Positions 46,833 to 55,013 of a DNA stretch of 64,000 bases are shown here, one piece after another (the stretch's first letter is position 1; each line of letters opens with the position of its first letter). The stretch covers positions 186,001 through 250,000 of the forward strand of contig NZ_AQQZ01000004.1 in the NCBI RefSeq assembly GCF_001205715.1. Reading direction: 5' to 3'. Position numbers and translations under genes: made by a program. Below the pieces are notes generated by a model that worked only from the letters and a program-made list of their open reading frames with translations, made no database searches and was not told where the DNA came from. The stretch comes from Pseudaestuariivita atlantica (GTDB taxonomy: Bacteria; Pseudomonadota; Alphaproteobacteria; Rhodobacterales; Rhodobacteraceae).

Positions 46833-47924
46833 TCAGGCCTTGGCCCCCTTCTTTCCACCACCGATCAACGGCGCGGCCTGCCGGTCGAGCGGCCAGCGCG
46901 GGCGGGCGGAGAGAGAAAGGTCATCCCGCGCGCCCAGCGCCATGCGTTCCAGTCCCGCATAGGCGATCATCGCCGCATTGTCGGTGCAAAGGGCGAGGGG
47001 CGGCGCGACAAGCACCGCACCCGTGTCGGCCGCAACCTCTTCCAGCGCCGTCCGCAAGGCCGTGTTGGCGGCCACGCCACCGGCCACGGCAAGGGTCGGC
47101 TTTTCTGGTGCCAGTTCGAGGTAGTGATCGAGCGCGCGGCGGGTTTTGGCCGCAAGCACATCGGTGACCGCCGCCTGGAACCCGGCGCACAGGTCGGCGC
47201 GGTCGGCGTGGTAAAGGCCACCCTGTGCCGCCACAAGCTTGTCCCGCGCGCGCAGGACCGCCGTCTTGAGGCCCGAGAAGCTGAGATCGCACCCGGCGCG
47301 ATCCAGAAGCGGGCGCGGCAGGGCGAAGCGTTTCGGATCCCCTGCGTGCGCACATTGTTCGACCGCCGGCCCCCCCGGCTGCGGCAGACCCAGAAGGCGG
47401 GCGATCTTGTCGAATGCCTCGCCCGGCGCGTCGTCGATGGTGCCGCCCAGTCGGCGGAACGTGTCTGCCCCTTCGACGACAAGGAACTGGCAATGGCCGC
47501 CCGACACCAGCAGCATCAGGTAGGGATAGGCGATGCCGTCGGTCAGGCGCGGCGTCAGGGCGTGACCGGCGAGGTGATTGACGCCGATCAGCGGAAGGCC
47601 GGTCGCCGCCGCGATGCCCTTGGCGCACATCACACCCGACAGGACGCCGCCGATCAGACCCGGCCCGGCGGTGACGGCGATGGCGTCGATATCGGTCCAG
47701 CCGACCTGCGCGCCGCGCATCGCGTCGGCCACCACGCTGTCCAGCCGTTCGGCATGGGCCCGCGCGGCGATTTCCGGCACGACGCCGCCGAACCGGGCAT
47801 GCAGCGCGTTCTGCCCCTCCACCACCGAGGCGCGCACCTGCGCGTCACCCGGCACGCCGGTCACGATGGCGGCGGCAGTATCGTCGCAGCTGCTTTCGAT
47901 GCCGAGGAGCGTGAGGGCGGGCAT
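46833..47924 (-). CDS. tsaD: tRNA N6-threonylcarbamoyladenosine transferase TsaD
   Basis: This 363-aa ASKHA-fold enzyme installs t6A37 on ANN-decoding tRNAs with TsaB/Tsa[13 protein letters not shown] opens the fold. The metal-binding His117 and His121 lie in GVNHLAGH, and the SGGHCQF and SFSGLKTA motifs follow. The ATG at 47924 gives the normal family start; the frame opens 25 codons earlier. It is divergent from hemD, with 56 bp for both promoters. Confidence 0.96.
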   Translation of the reverse strand: MPALTLLGIESSCDDTAAAIVTGVPGDAQVRASVVEGQNALHARFGGVVPEIAARAHAERLDSVVADAMRGAQVGWTDIDAIAVTAGPGLIGGVLSGVMCAKGIAAATGLPLIGVNHLAGHALTPRLTDGIAYPYLMLLVSGGHCQFLVVEGADTFRRLGGTIDDAPGEAFDKIARLLGLPQPGGPAVEQCAHAGDPKRFALPRPLLDRAGCDLSFSGLKTAVLRARDKLVAAQGGLYHADRADLCAGFQAAVTDVLAAKTRRALDHYLELAPEKPTLAVAGGVAANTALRTALEEVAADTGAVLVAPPLALCTDNAAMIAYAGLERMALGARDDLSLSARPRWPLDRQAAPLIGGGKKGAKA

Positions 47925-47980
47925 GGTGACGCGGGAGAGCCGTTGCAGAAGGGTTCGCGCGGGGCTACCACTGGGACGCT

Positions 47981-48709
47981 GTGCAAACAATCCCGTCAAT
48001 CCACCGCCCCGTTCTGCTGCTGACCCGTCAGGGCGCCGACAATGCGCGCCTGACAGAGGCGCTTCCGGCGGACATCCGCACGCGGGTCGACATCGTCGAC
48101 GCGCCGCTTCTGGACATCCGGTACCTGTCCGACGCGATCGACACCGACGACGCCGGATCGCTGGTTTTCACGTCGCGGCATGGTGTCGCTGCCGCTGTTG
48201 CCTGTTTTTTGGGCAGACGCCTGCCCTGCCACGTGGTCGGCGCCCGCACGGCAGAGGCCGCGCGCGATGCCGGTTTCGACGTGCAGACAACCGCACGCGA
48301 CGCCGAGGACCTGCTGGAGCGGCTGGAAAAGGCGCCGCCACAGGCGCCGGTCCTGCATCTCCGCGGACAACACGCCCGTGGCAACATCGCGAAAACCCTT
48401 TCGGATCGCGGCATCGAGGCACGGGAACACGTGGTTTACGAACAGGTTTCCCTGCCCTTGCCGACCGCCGTACAGGCGGTGGCAACGGGGAACCAACCGG
48501 TTGTCATTCCCCTGTTTTCCCCCCGCGCCGCGATGCATCTTGCCGAGGTCTGGACCGGTTCGGCGCCGGTTCACGGCGTCGCGTTGAGCCCGGCTGTGGC
48601 AAGGGCCGCAACCGAACCGGGTTGGGCGACGTTGGATACCAGTTCCTCGCCTGACCTTGAGGGCATGCTGACAACGCTGGTTGACAGGATCCGGCGGCTA
48701 CTTGCTTGA
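47981..48709 (+). CDS. hemD: uroporphyrinogen-III synthase
   Basis: This 242-aa enzyme closes and inverts hydroxymethylbilane to uroporphyrinogen III. Low-similarity family features are visible: [57 protein letters not shown] and [14 protein letters not shown]. The start is a GTG at 47981, since no ATG fits. Context supports the call, because the next genes are a mitofilin-like protein and hemY. Confidence 0.88.
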   Translation: MQTIPSIHRPVLLLTRQGADNARLTEALPADIRTRVDIVDAPLLDIRYLSDAIDTDDAGSLVFTSRHGVAAAVACFLGRRLPCHVVGARTAEAARDAGFDVQTTARDAEDLLERLEKAPPQAPVLHLRGQHARGNIAKTLSDRGIEAREHVVYEQVSLPLPTAVQAVATGNQPVVIPLFSPRAAMHLAEVWTGSAPVHGVALSPAVARAATEPGWATLDTSSSPDLEGMLTTLVDRIRRLLA

Positions 48710-48780
48710 GAGGGTCAGGGGGCCACATTAAACTTGGTAGGGCCGCAGCGCGCGGCACGAGATTCGAAAGGTTCTGTAGC

Positions 48781-50226
48781 GTGGCGAAATCGACTTCCGG
48801 CGCATCCACTTCCAAGGGCAAGTCGCCGGCGAAACCGCGGGCGACGCGCACGACCAGGGCCGCCGACGCGGACACGGTCGAGGCGGCGAACACCGCGGAT
48901 ACGACACCCGCATCCGACATCATCGATGCCGAGATCGTCGAGGAGACGCCCGCGCCCGACACCCCTGTCGCGGAAGCCGGCGACGACACGTCCGCGGACA
49001 TCGAGACGCCCGAACCCGACCCCGAGGAAGCCGAAAAGCTGAATGACGCGGCCGATGCGCCCCCGGCAGCGGCGGATGCATCCGACACGATTGCAGACAC
49101 CGCATCGATGGCCACGGAGGATAGCGTACCGCCGCCTCCGCCCCCGCCCGCGACGGTCGAAAAGGTCGTGGTGGAAAAGCGGGGCGGGTTCGTCCCGCTG
49201 GTGCTTGGCGGCATCGTCGCGGCCGGGCTTGGCTATGCCGCGTCGTATTATGACCTGTTCCAGCAATCCGGCGATGTGCAGGGCCAGCTTGACGCACAAT
49301 CACAGGCCCTGTCCGACCTGTCCGACCGCGTCAGCGACACCCAGTCCATCGCGACCGGCGCGGCAGAGGCCGTTGCCGCAATCGACCTGACACCCCTGTC
49401 GGACGCGTCCGAGGCAGCCGCCGCGCAGATCGCCGGCGAGGCATCGGCCCGCGCCGCGCTGACCGACCAGTTGGCAGCCGCGACCGAAACCTTTGCCACG
49501 CTCGGCCAGCGGCTGGACGACATCGAAAGCCGCCTGACGACGCTCGAAAAGAAGCCGATTGCCGACAACGTCTCGCGCGAGGCCATCGCGGCCTATGAAA
49601 AGGAACTGGCCGACCTTCAGGCCGCCATGGCCGCCGAACGCGGCGCGATCGAGGAGCTTCTGGCCCAGCAAAAGGCCGAAGTCGCCCGCATCGCCGAGGA
49701 GGCGAGCCAGATGGAGGAACGCGCCTTGGCCGAGGCCAAGGCCGCCGCGGCAAGCGAAGCGCTGGCCCGCGTGCAACTCGCGCTCGATAGCGGTACCCCG
49801 TTCGACGACGCCCTGACCGACCTGTCCGAAGCGGGTGGCGTCGATGTGCCATCGGCCTTGTCGGCGGTGGCCGAGGACGGGGTGGCGACGCTTGCCGCGC
49901 TGCAAGCCGATTATCCCGATGCCGCCCGCGCCGCGTTGCGTGCGGCCCGCTCTGCCGGGGAAAGCGGTGATGGCGAAGGGTTCCTGAACTACCTGCAAGC
50001 GCAGGTCGGCGCCCGGTCCGTCACGCCGCAGGAAGGCAATTCCGTCGATGCGATCCTGTCCCGCGCCGAAGCCGCGGTGAAGGTCGACGCGCTCGACAAG
50101 GCCCTGACCGAGATCGAGGCGCTGCCCGCCTCCTCCCGCGCCGAACTTGCCCAGTGGGAAGACGCCGCGCGCGCCCGCCTTGCCGCCATATCCGCCGCTG
50201 CCGACGTTGCAGCGCGCCTGAATTGA
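48781..50226 (+). CDS. mitofilin-like (COG4223) coiled-coil membrane protein
   Basis: In this 481-aa protein, residues 1-125 are a low-complexity Ala/Asp/Thr/Pro cytoplasmic region and ~135-155 a single membrane span (FVPLVLGGIVAAGLGYA). Residues ~165-340 form a long coiled coil, and a helical C-terminal domain resembles mitofilin/Mic60. The start is a GTG at 48781. Alphaproteobacterial Mic60 homologues sit between hemD and hemY and shape intracytoplasmic membranes (published family view). That this one does so is inference. Confidence 0.85.
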   Translation: MAKSTSGASTSKGKSPAKPRATRTTRAADADTVEAANTADTTPASDIIDAEIVEETPAPDTPVAEAGDDTSADIETPEPDPEEAEKLNDAADAPPAAADASDTIADTASMATEDSVPPPPPPPATVEKVVVEKRGGFVPLVLGGIVAAGLGYAASYYDLFQQSGDVQGQLDAQSQALSDLSDRVSDTQSIATGAAEAVAAIDLTPLSDASEAAAAQIAGEASARAALTDQLAAATETFATLGQRLDDIESRLTTLEKKPIADNVSREAIAAYEKELADLQAAMAAERGAIEELLAQQKAEVARIAEEASQMEERALAEAKAAAASEALARVQLALDSGTPFDDALTDLSEAGGVDVPSALSAVAEDGVATLAALQADYPDAARAALRAARSAGESGDGEGFLNYLQAQVGARSVTPQEGNSVDAILSRAEAAVKVDALDKALTEIEALPASSRAELAQWEDAARARLAAISAAADVAARLN

Positions 50227-50245
50227 CCCTGGAAGGACCTGCATC

Positions 50246-51718
50246 ATGCTGTGGTCTCTGATCAAGATCCTGTTTTTCATCTCGCTTGTCGCGCTTCTGA
50301 CGCTTGTCGCGACCTGGCTGATGGGCCGTGGCGACGGCCTGATGATCACCTTCGCCGGAACGGAATACCCGCTGTCGGCCCTGCAATCCGTCATCGCGCT
50401 GATCGTGCTGGTCGTGTTGTTGTGGGTGGTGCTGAAGGTCGTGTCGTTCCTCGTGGCGCTGGTGCGCTTCCTGAACGGGGACGAAACTGCGATTTCGCGC
50501 TATTTCGACCGCAATCGCGAACGTCGCGGCTACCAGGCGTTGAGCGAAGGACTGATGGCGCTGGCCTCGGGCGAGGGGCGGTTGGCCATGTCCAAGGCCG
50601 CGCGGGCCGAGAAGTACCTGCAACGCCCGGAACTGACGGACCTTGTGACCGCGCAAGCCGCCGAGATGGCAGGCGACCGGGCGCGGGCCGAAGAGACCTA
50701 TAAACGCCTTCTGCAGAACGACGCGACGCGGTTCGTCGGCGTGCGCGGGATCATGAAGCAAAAGCTCGCTGCCGGGGATACCGAAACGGCGCTGAAGCTG
50801 GCGCAAAAGGCCTTTGCCCTGAAGCCGCGCCATGAAGAGACGCAGGACGTTCTGCTGCAATTGCAGACCAAGGCGCATGACTGGACCGGTGCGCGCAAGA
50901 CGCTGGATGCCAAGCTGAAATCGGGCACCATGCCGCGCGACGTGCACCGCCGCCGCGAAGCGGTGCTGGCGCTGAGCCAGGCCACGACGCTGCTGGGCGA
51001 CGACGAGGCATCGATCGACGCCCGCGAAACGGCGATCGAGGCGAACCGCCTGTCGCCCGACCTGATCCCCGCCGCGATCATGGCGGCCCGGACCTATATC
51101 GCGCAGGACAAGAAGCGTTATGCGACGCGGGTTCTCAAGAAAGCGTGGGAAGCGCAACCGCACCCGTCGCTCGCCGCCGCCTTTGCCGAGATCGAACCGG
51201 ACGAAACCGCGCAGGCGCGCCTGAAGCGGTTCCAGGCCCTGACCCGTCTTGCCCCCAATCACCGCGAGTCGCGCCTGCTGACCGCCGAGCTGAACATCGC
51301 GGCAGAGGATTTTCCCGCCGCCCGCAAGGCCATCGGCGACCTGGCCGAGCAGGAACCAGATGCCCGCGTCCTGACCATCATGGCCGCGATCGAACGCGGC
51401 GAAGGTGCGTCGGACGAGATCGTAAAGGGCTGGCTGGCCCGTGCCATCGCCGCACCGCGCGGCCCGCAATGGGTGTGCGACAATTGCCATGCGGTCGTAC
51501 CGGAATGGACCGCCACCTGCCCCAATTGCGACGGTCTGGACACGCTGACTTGGAAAGCGCCCACCAAGCAGGAAGTCGCCACGCCCACTGGCGTGGAAAT
51601 GCTGCCGCTGATCGTGGGCGCCACTGATGACAAGCCCGACGAACTGACGGTTCCGGAGGCGGAGATCATCGAAGCCGTGGACGGCGAGATCGTCAAAGAG
51701 GCTGACGAGACCAAATAA
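50246..51718 (+). CDS. hemY: heme biosynthesis protein HemY (TPR type)
   Basis: In this 490-aa protein, two N-terminal membrane spans (residues ~5-28 and ~40-65) precede a long TPR-like helical domain. Near residues 411-430 a zinc-ribbon-like WVCDNC...CPNCDG motif carries four cysteines. This tetratricopeptide HemY is not the oxygen-dependent protoporphyrinogen oxidase of the same name in Bacillus. It lies 19 nt after the mitofilin-like gene and ends at a strong hairpin. Confidence 0.93.
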   Translation: MLWSLIKILFFISLVALLTLVATWLMGRGDGLMITFAGTEYPLSALQSVIALIVLVVLLWVVLKVVSFLVALVRFLNGDETAISRYFDRNRERRGYQALSEGLMALASGEGRLAMSKAARAEKYLQRPELTDLVTAQAAEMAGDRARAEETYKRLLQNDATRFVGVRGIMKQKLAAGDTETALKLAQKAFALKPRHEETQDVLLQLQTKAHDWTGARKTLDAKLKSGTMPRDVHRRREAVLALSQATTLLGDDEASIDARETAIEANRLSPDLIPAAIMAARTYIAQDKKRYATRVLKKAWEAQPHPSLAAAFAEIEPDETAQARLKRFQALTRLAPNHRESRLLTAELNIAAEDFPAARKAIGDLAEQEPDARVLTIMAAIERGEGASDEIVKGWLARAIAAPRGPQWVCDNCHAVVPEWTATCPNCDGLDTLTWKAPTKQEVATPTGVEMLPLIVGATDDKPDELTVPEAEIIEAVDGEIVKEADETK

Positions 51719-51733
51719 CGCTTTTCACCCGCG

Positions 51734-51761
51734 CGTGGCGCCGCTATATCGCGGCGCCACG
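51734..51761 (+). terminator. hairpin between hemY and tRNA-Thr
   Basis: An 11-bp perfect stem, CGTGGCGCCGC/GCGGCGCCACG, has loop TATATC and starts 16 nt after the hemY stop, ending 3 nt before the tRNA. No T tract. It may end the hem operon or act in tRNA processing. Confidence 0.65.
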
Positions 51762-51763
51762 GG

Positions 51764-51839
51764 GCCGCTGTAGCTCAGCTGGTAGAGCACGTCATTCGTA
51801 ATGATGGGGTCGGGGGTTCGAGTCCCTTCAGCGGCACCA
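51764..51839 (+). tRNA. tRNA-Thr (anticodon CGT)
   Basis: This 76-nt cloverleaf includes an encoded CCA. The acceptor stem is GCCGCTG/CAGCGGC, the D arm GCTC/GAGC and the anticodon stem CGTCA/TGATG. The loop TTCGTAA puts anticodon CGT at 51797-51799 (reads ACG). The T arm is GGGGG/CCCTT with two G-U pairs and loop TTCGAGT. It is a full, canonical gene. Confidence 0.97.
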
Positions 51840-51912
51840 CCCAATCCGGACATCTTGCGCGAACGAGCGCGTAACACGGCCTATCGCGGTTGTCCTGCCT
51901 CCCATGCGCCGG

Positions 51913-54303
51913 TCAGCCGATGGAGCGAAAGTCGACCGGGCGGCCTGTCGTCAGCCCGTCAACGGCCGCAAGGATGCCGGTCCGGTCGATGCCGAAATGG
52001 CGGTAAAGGTCCCCGATGCTGCCGGTTTGGCCGAAATGCTCCACGCCCAGCGAGATCGCGCGATGACCCGCGACCGCCCCAAGCCACGCAAGCGTGGCCG
52101 GGTGCCCGTCGATGACGGTCACGATGGAACAGGTGGCGGGCAACACGCCAAGCAGCGTTTCGATATGTGACCGGGCGGCGGGGTTCCCCCGTGCCCGCGC
52201 CCGTTGTGCCGCCGTCCAGCCCGCGTTCAACCGGTCGGCGGAGGTGACGGCAAGAACGCCCACGTCGCGCCGCGCTTCGGCCAGTTGCCCCGCTGCCGCG
52301 ATGGCTTCCTGCGCGACCGCGCCCTGATAGGCGATCACGACATCGCAGTTCGGCCCCGGCTCCCGCAACCAATAGGCCCCGTCGATGGCCCCCTGCCGGA
52401 AGGCATCGTCCTGCCGCTTGCCGGGCTGTTCCAGTGGCGCGGTCGTCAGCCGCAGGTAAACGGACCCGCCGGTTTCATCCCGCAACCACGTGCGTTCGTC
52501 GGGATCGTCGCCGCCCTCGCGTTGCAGATAGTCGAAGGCCCATTCCATGATAACGGCCAACTCGTCCGCGAAAGCAGGCTCGAAACTCGCAAGGCCGTCT
52601 TGCGCCATCCCCGTCAGGGGCGTCCCGATGGATTGGTGCGCCCCACCTTCGGGCGCCAGAGTGACGCCGGACGGCGTGCCGACGATCATGAACCGCGCAT
52701 CCTGGTAACAGGCGTAGTTCAACGCATCGAGGCCGCGATGCACGAACGGGTCATAGACCGTCCCGATGGGAATGATCCGCTTGCCGAACAGCGCATGTGA
52801 CAGGCCTGCTGCCCCCAGCAGCAGGAACAGGTTCATCTCGGCAATGCCCAGTTCCAGATGCTGGCCTTCGGGCGCAAAATTCCACTTCGCGGTCGACGGG
52901 ATGCGGTGTTCGATGAAGGCGTCGGCCATCTCTTGCCGGGCAAACAGCTTGCGGCGGTTCACCCAAGGGCCAAGGCTTGTCGTGCCTGTCACGTCGGGTG
53001 AGGTCGTCAGGATACGCTCCGCTAGCGGCCCGTCGCCCTTGGCCAGACCATCCATGATCTTTCCGAACGCCGCCTGCGTCGAAATCTCCCGATCCGTGGC
53101 AATCTCGATCCGCGGAACGGGCAGTTTGGCGTCGTCGTACCTGCGCCGACCCTTGGCAAAGAACGGCGCGGCCTCCAGCGCGTCCTGAAAGGCGGCCTTG
53201 TCGGTGATCGTTGCAAACGGCTCCCATTCCTGCCCTTCCGGGACGCCCATGTCACGCTGCCACGCGGCCATCTGGGCCTTGGTCATCAGGCCGCCGTGGT
53301 TGTCCTTGTGGCCCGCGATGGGCGTGCCCCAACCCTTGATCGTGTAGGCGAGGAAACAGACGGGCTGGTCGTGGTCGATGCTGGCAAAGGTCTCTGCCAT
53401 CGTCTCCACGCAGTTGCCGCCAAGGTTCTCCATCAGGGCGGCAAGCTCGTCATCGCTGCGCGCGTCGATCAGTGCCGTGACCGGCCCCTGATCACCCAGA
53501 TCGTCCATCAGGCGCTGCCGCCAGACCGCGCCGCCCTGATAGGTCAGGGCCGAATAGGTCTGGTTCGGGCAGTTATCGATCCAGTCGCGCAACGCATCGC
53601 CACCCGGCTCTTTGAACGCGGCCCGCTGCAACGCGCCGTACTTGACCCGCACGACCTGCCAGCCGAACGCGTCAAAGATCTTCTCGACCCGCTCGAACAG
53701 CCCTTCGCGCACGATGCCGTCAAGCGACTGGCGGTTGTAATCGATGATCCACCAGCAGTTCCGCAGGTCGTTCTTCCAGCCTTCCTGCAACGCCTCGTAT
53801 ATGTTGCCCTCGTCCAGCTCTGCGTCACCCACAAGCGCCACCATCCGCCCCAGCGGCACGTCCGCGCCCCACGCCTTGGCCGTGATGAAATCCTGCACCA
53901 TCGACGCAAGCGAGGTGATCGCAACCCCAAGCCCCACCGACCCGGTGGAGAAATCCACGTCATCCACGTCCTTCGTGCGGCTGGGATAAGGCTGCACGCC
54001 GCCCAGCCCGCGAAAATTCTCCATCCGCGCCCGATCCACGTTGCCCATCAGATACTGCATGGCGTGGAAGACCGGGCTCGCATGCGGCTTGACCGCCACC
54101 CGGTCTTCGGGCCGCAGGGCCGAGAAATAAAGCGCCGTCATGATCGACACCATCGAGGCCGAACTCGCCTGATGCCCACCCACCTTGATGCCGTCCTCGT
54201 TCGGGCGCAGGTGATTGGCGTTGTGGATCATCCAGTGCGACAGCCACAGCAGGCGTTGTTCGATGGTTTTCAGGTGCGTCAGATGAAGGGCCGTGTCGGT
54301 CAT
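51913..54303 (-). CDS. pyruvate-dehydrogenase-E1/transketolase-like enzyme (MdeB-like)
   Basis: This 796-aa TPP enzyme has fused alpha and beta parts like AceE. The TPP motif is GDAELDEGNIYEALQ...DYNRQSLDG, and GHQASSASMVSIMTALYF and the late DGHPATLAWLG are AceE-type segments. It is shorter than AceE (~890 aa). No E2 or E3 gene lies nearby. The closest named match I know is Pseudomonas MdeB (2-oxobutyrate dehydrogenase E1), which is also divergent from an Lrp-type regulator (MdeR), as here. A role in methionine/2-oxoacid breakdown is inferred. Confidence 0.85.
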   Translation of the reverse strand: MTDTALHLTHLKTIEQRLLWLSHWMIHNANHLRPNEDGIKVGGHQASSASMVSIMTALYFSALRPEDRVAVKPHASPVFHAMQYLMGNVDRARMENFRGLGGVQPYPSRTKDVDDVDFSTGSVGLGVAITSLASMVQDFITAKAWGADVPLGRMVALVGDAELDEGNIYEALQEGWKNDLRNCWWIIDYNRQSLDGIVREGLFERVEKIFDAFGWQVVRVKYGALQRAAFKEPGGDALRDWIDNCPNQTYSALTYQGGAVWRQRLMDDLGDQGPVTALIDARSDDELAALMENLGGNCVETMAETFASIDHDQPVCFLAYTIKGWGTPIAGHKDNHGGLMTKAQMAAWQRDMGVPEGQEWEPFATITDKAAFQDALEAAPFFAKGRRRYDDAKLPVPRIEIATDREISTQAAFGKIMDGLAKGDGPLAERILTTSPDVTGTTSLGPWVNRRKLFARQEMADAFIEHRIPSTAKWNFAPEGQHLELGIAEMNLFLLLGAAGLSHALFGKRIIPIGTVYDPFVHRGLDALNYACYQDARFMIVGTPSGVTLAPEGGAHQSIGTPLTGMAQDGLASFEPAFADELAVIMEWAFDYLQREGGDDPDERTWLRDETGGSVYLRLTTAPLEQPGKRQDDAFRQGAIDGAYWLREPGPNCDVVIAYQGAVAQEAIAAAGQLAEARRDVGVLAVTSADRLNAGWTAAQRARARGNPAARSHIETLLGVLPATCSIVTVIDGHPATLAWLGAVAGHRAISLGVEHFGQTGSIGDLYRHFGIDRTGILAAVDGLTTGRPVDFRSIG

Positions 54304-54403
54304 GGGATGCTCTTTCGCTGTTCGCGCGAAGCCTGCACCGTCACGGTTGGGGAAACTGAGCGAACTCTCTACGGATCACTATAGTTTTGGCGCTTTCCTT
54401 CAC

Positions 54404-54429
54404 GAATTTCCTTATACTTGGGGAAATTC
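54404..54429. promoter_or_regulatory. candidate Lrp-family operator
   Basis: GAATTTCC (54404-54411) and GGAAATTC (54422-54429) are exact reverse complements 10 bp apart, one to two helical turns centre to centre. They lie in the 143-bp gap between the MdeB-like gene and the divergent Lrp gene, 17 bp before the lrp start. AT-rich symmetric sites of this kind suit Lrp/AsnC proteins. Confidence 0.65.
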
Positions 54430-54446
54430 TCTAGGATTGGGGCGAC

Positions 54447-54899
54447 ATGGACGCGATTGACCTGAAAATTCTGGCGGCGCTTCGGAAAGACGCGCGATTG
54501 ACCCACCAGCAGCTCAGCGAACAGGTGGGGCTTTCGCCGACCCCCTGCGCGCGCCGGATCCGGCGGCTTGAGGCCGACGGCATCATCACCGGCTATTCCG
54601 CGCGGATCAACGAGGCCAAGCTGGGCTTCGAAGTGTCGGTGTTCGTATCCGTCAAGCTCGACCAGCAGGTCGACGACAGGTTGCAAAATTTCGAGCGCAA
54701 CGTGCGGGTGTTCCCCGAGGTCGTGGATTGCTGGCTGATGACCGGCACGTTCGACTACCTTTTGAGGATCGTCGTCCGCGACCTGCACGAATTCGAACAA
54801 TTCCTGACGGGCAAGCTGACCAAGCTGCCCGGTGTCGCCTCGCTGGAAAGCTCGATCCCGATCCGGCGGGTCAAGGACGAGGCGACGCGGATCGACTGA
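54447..54899 (+). CDS. Lrp/AsnC family transcriptional regulator
   Basis: In this 150-aa protein, the N-terminal helix-turn-helix (DLKILAALRKDARLTHQQL, LSPTPCARRIRRLE) is followed by the RAM ligand-binding domain (GFEVSVFVSVKLD, VVDCWLMTGTFDYLLRIVVRD). The length is standard. GGGGCGAC precedes the ATG. Divergence from the MdeB-like gene resembles the mdeR-mdeB arrangement, so the ligand may be an amino acid such as methionine or a 2-oxoacid precursor. Confidence 0.94.
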   Translation: MDAIDLKILAALRKDARLTHQQLSEQVGLSPTPCARRIRRLEADGIITGYSARINEAKLGFEVSVFVSVKLDQQVDDRLQNFERNVRVFPEVVDCWLMTGTFDYLLRIVVRDLHEFEQFLTGKLTKLPGVASLESSIPIRRVKDEATRID

Positions 54900-55013
54900 G
54901 CTCCAATCCTGCAAAAACGGCGGATTTCCAATCTTCCCCGGAAAGGCCATGCTGGGCCTGTCATGTACCGCGCCGATGCGATCAACGGGCGTGGCCTCTA
55001 AGGGATCGTCGGA

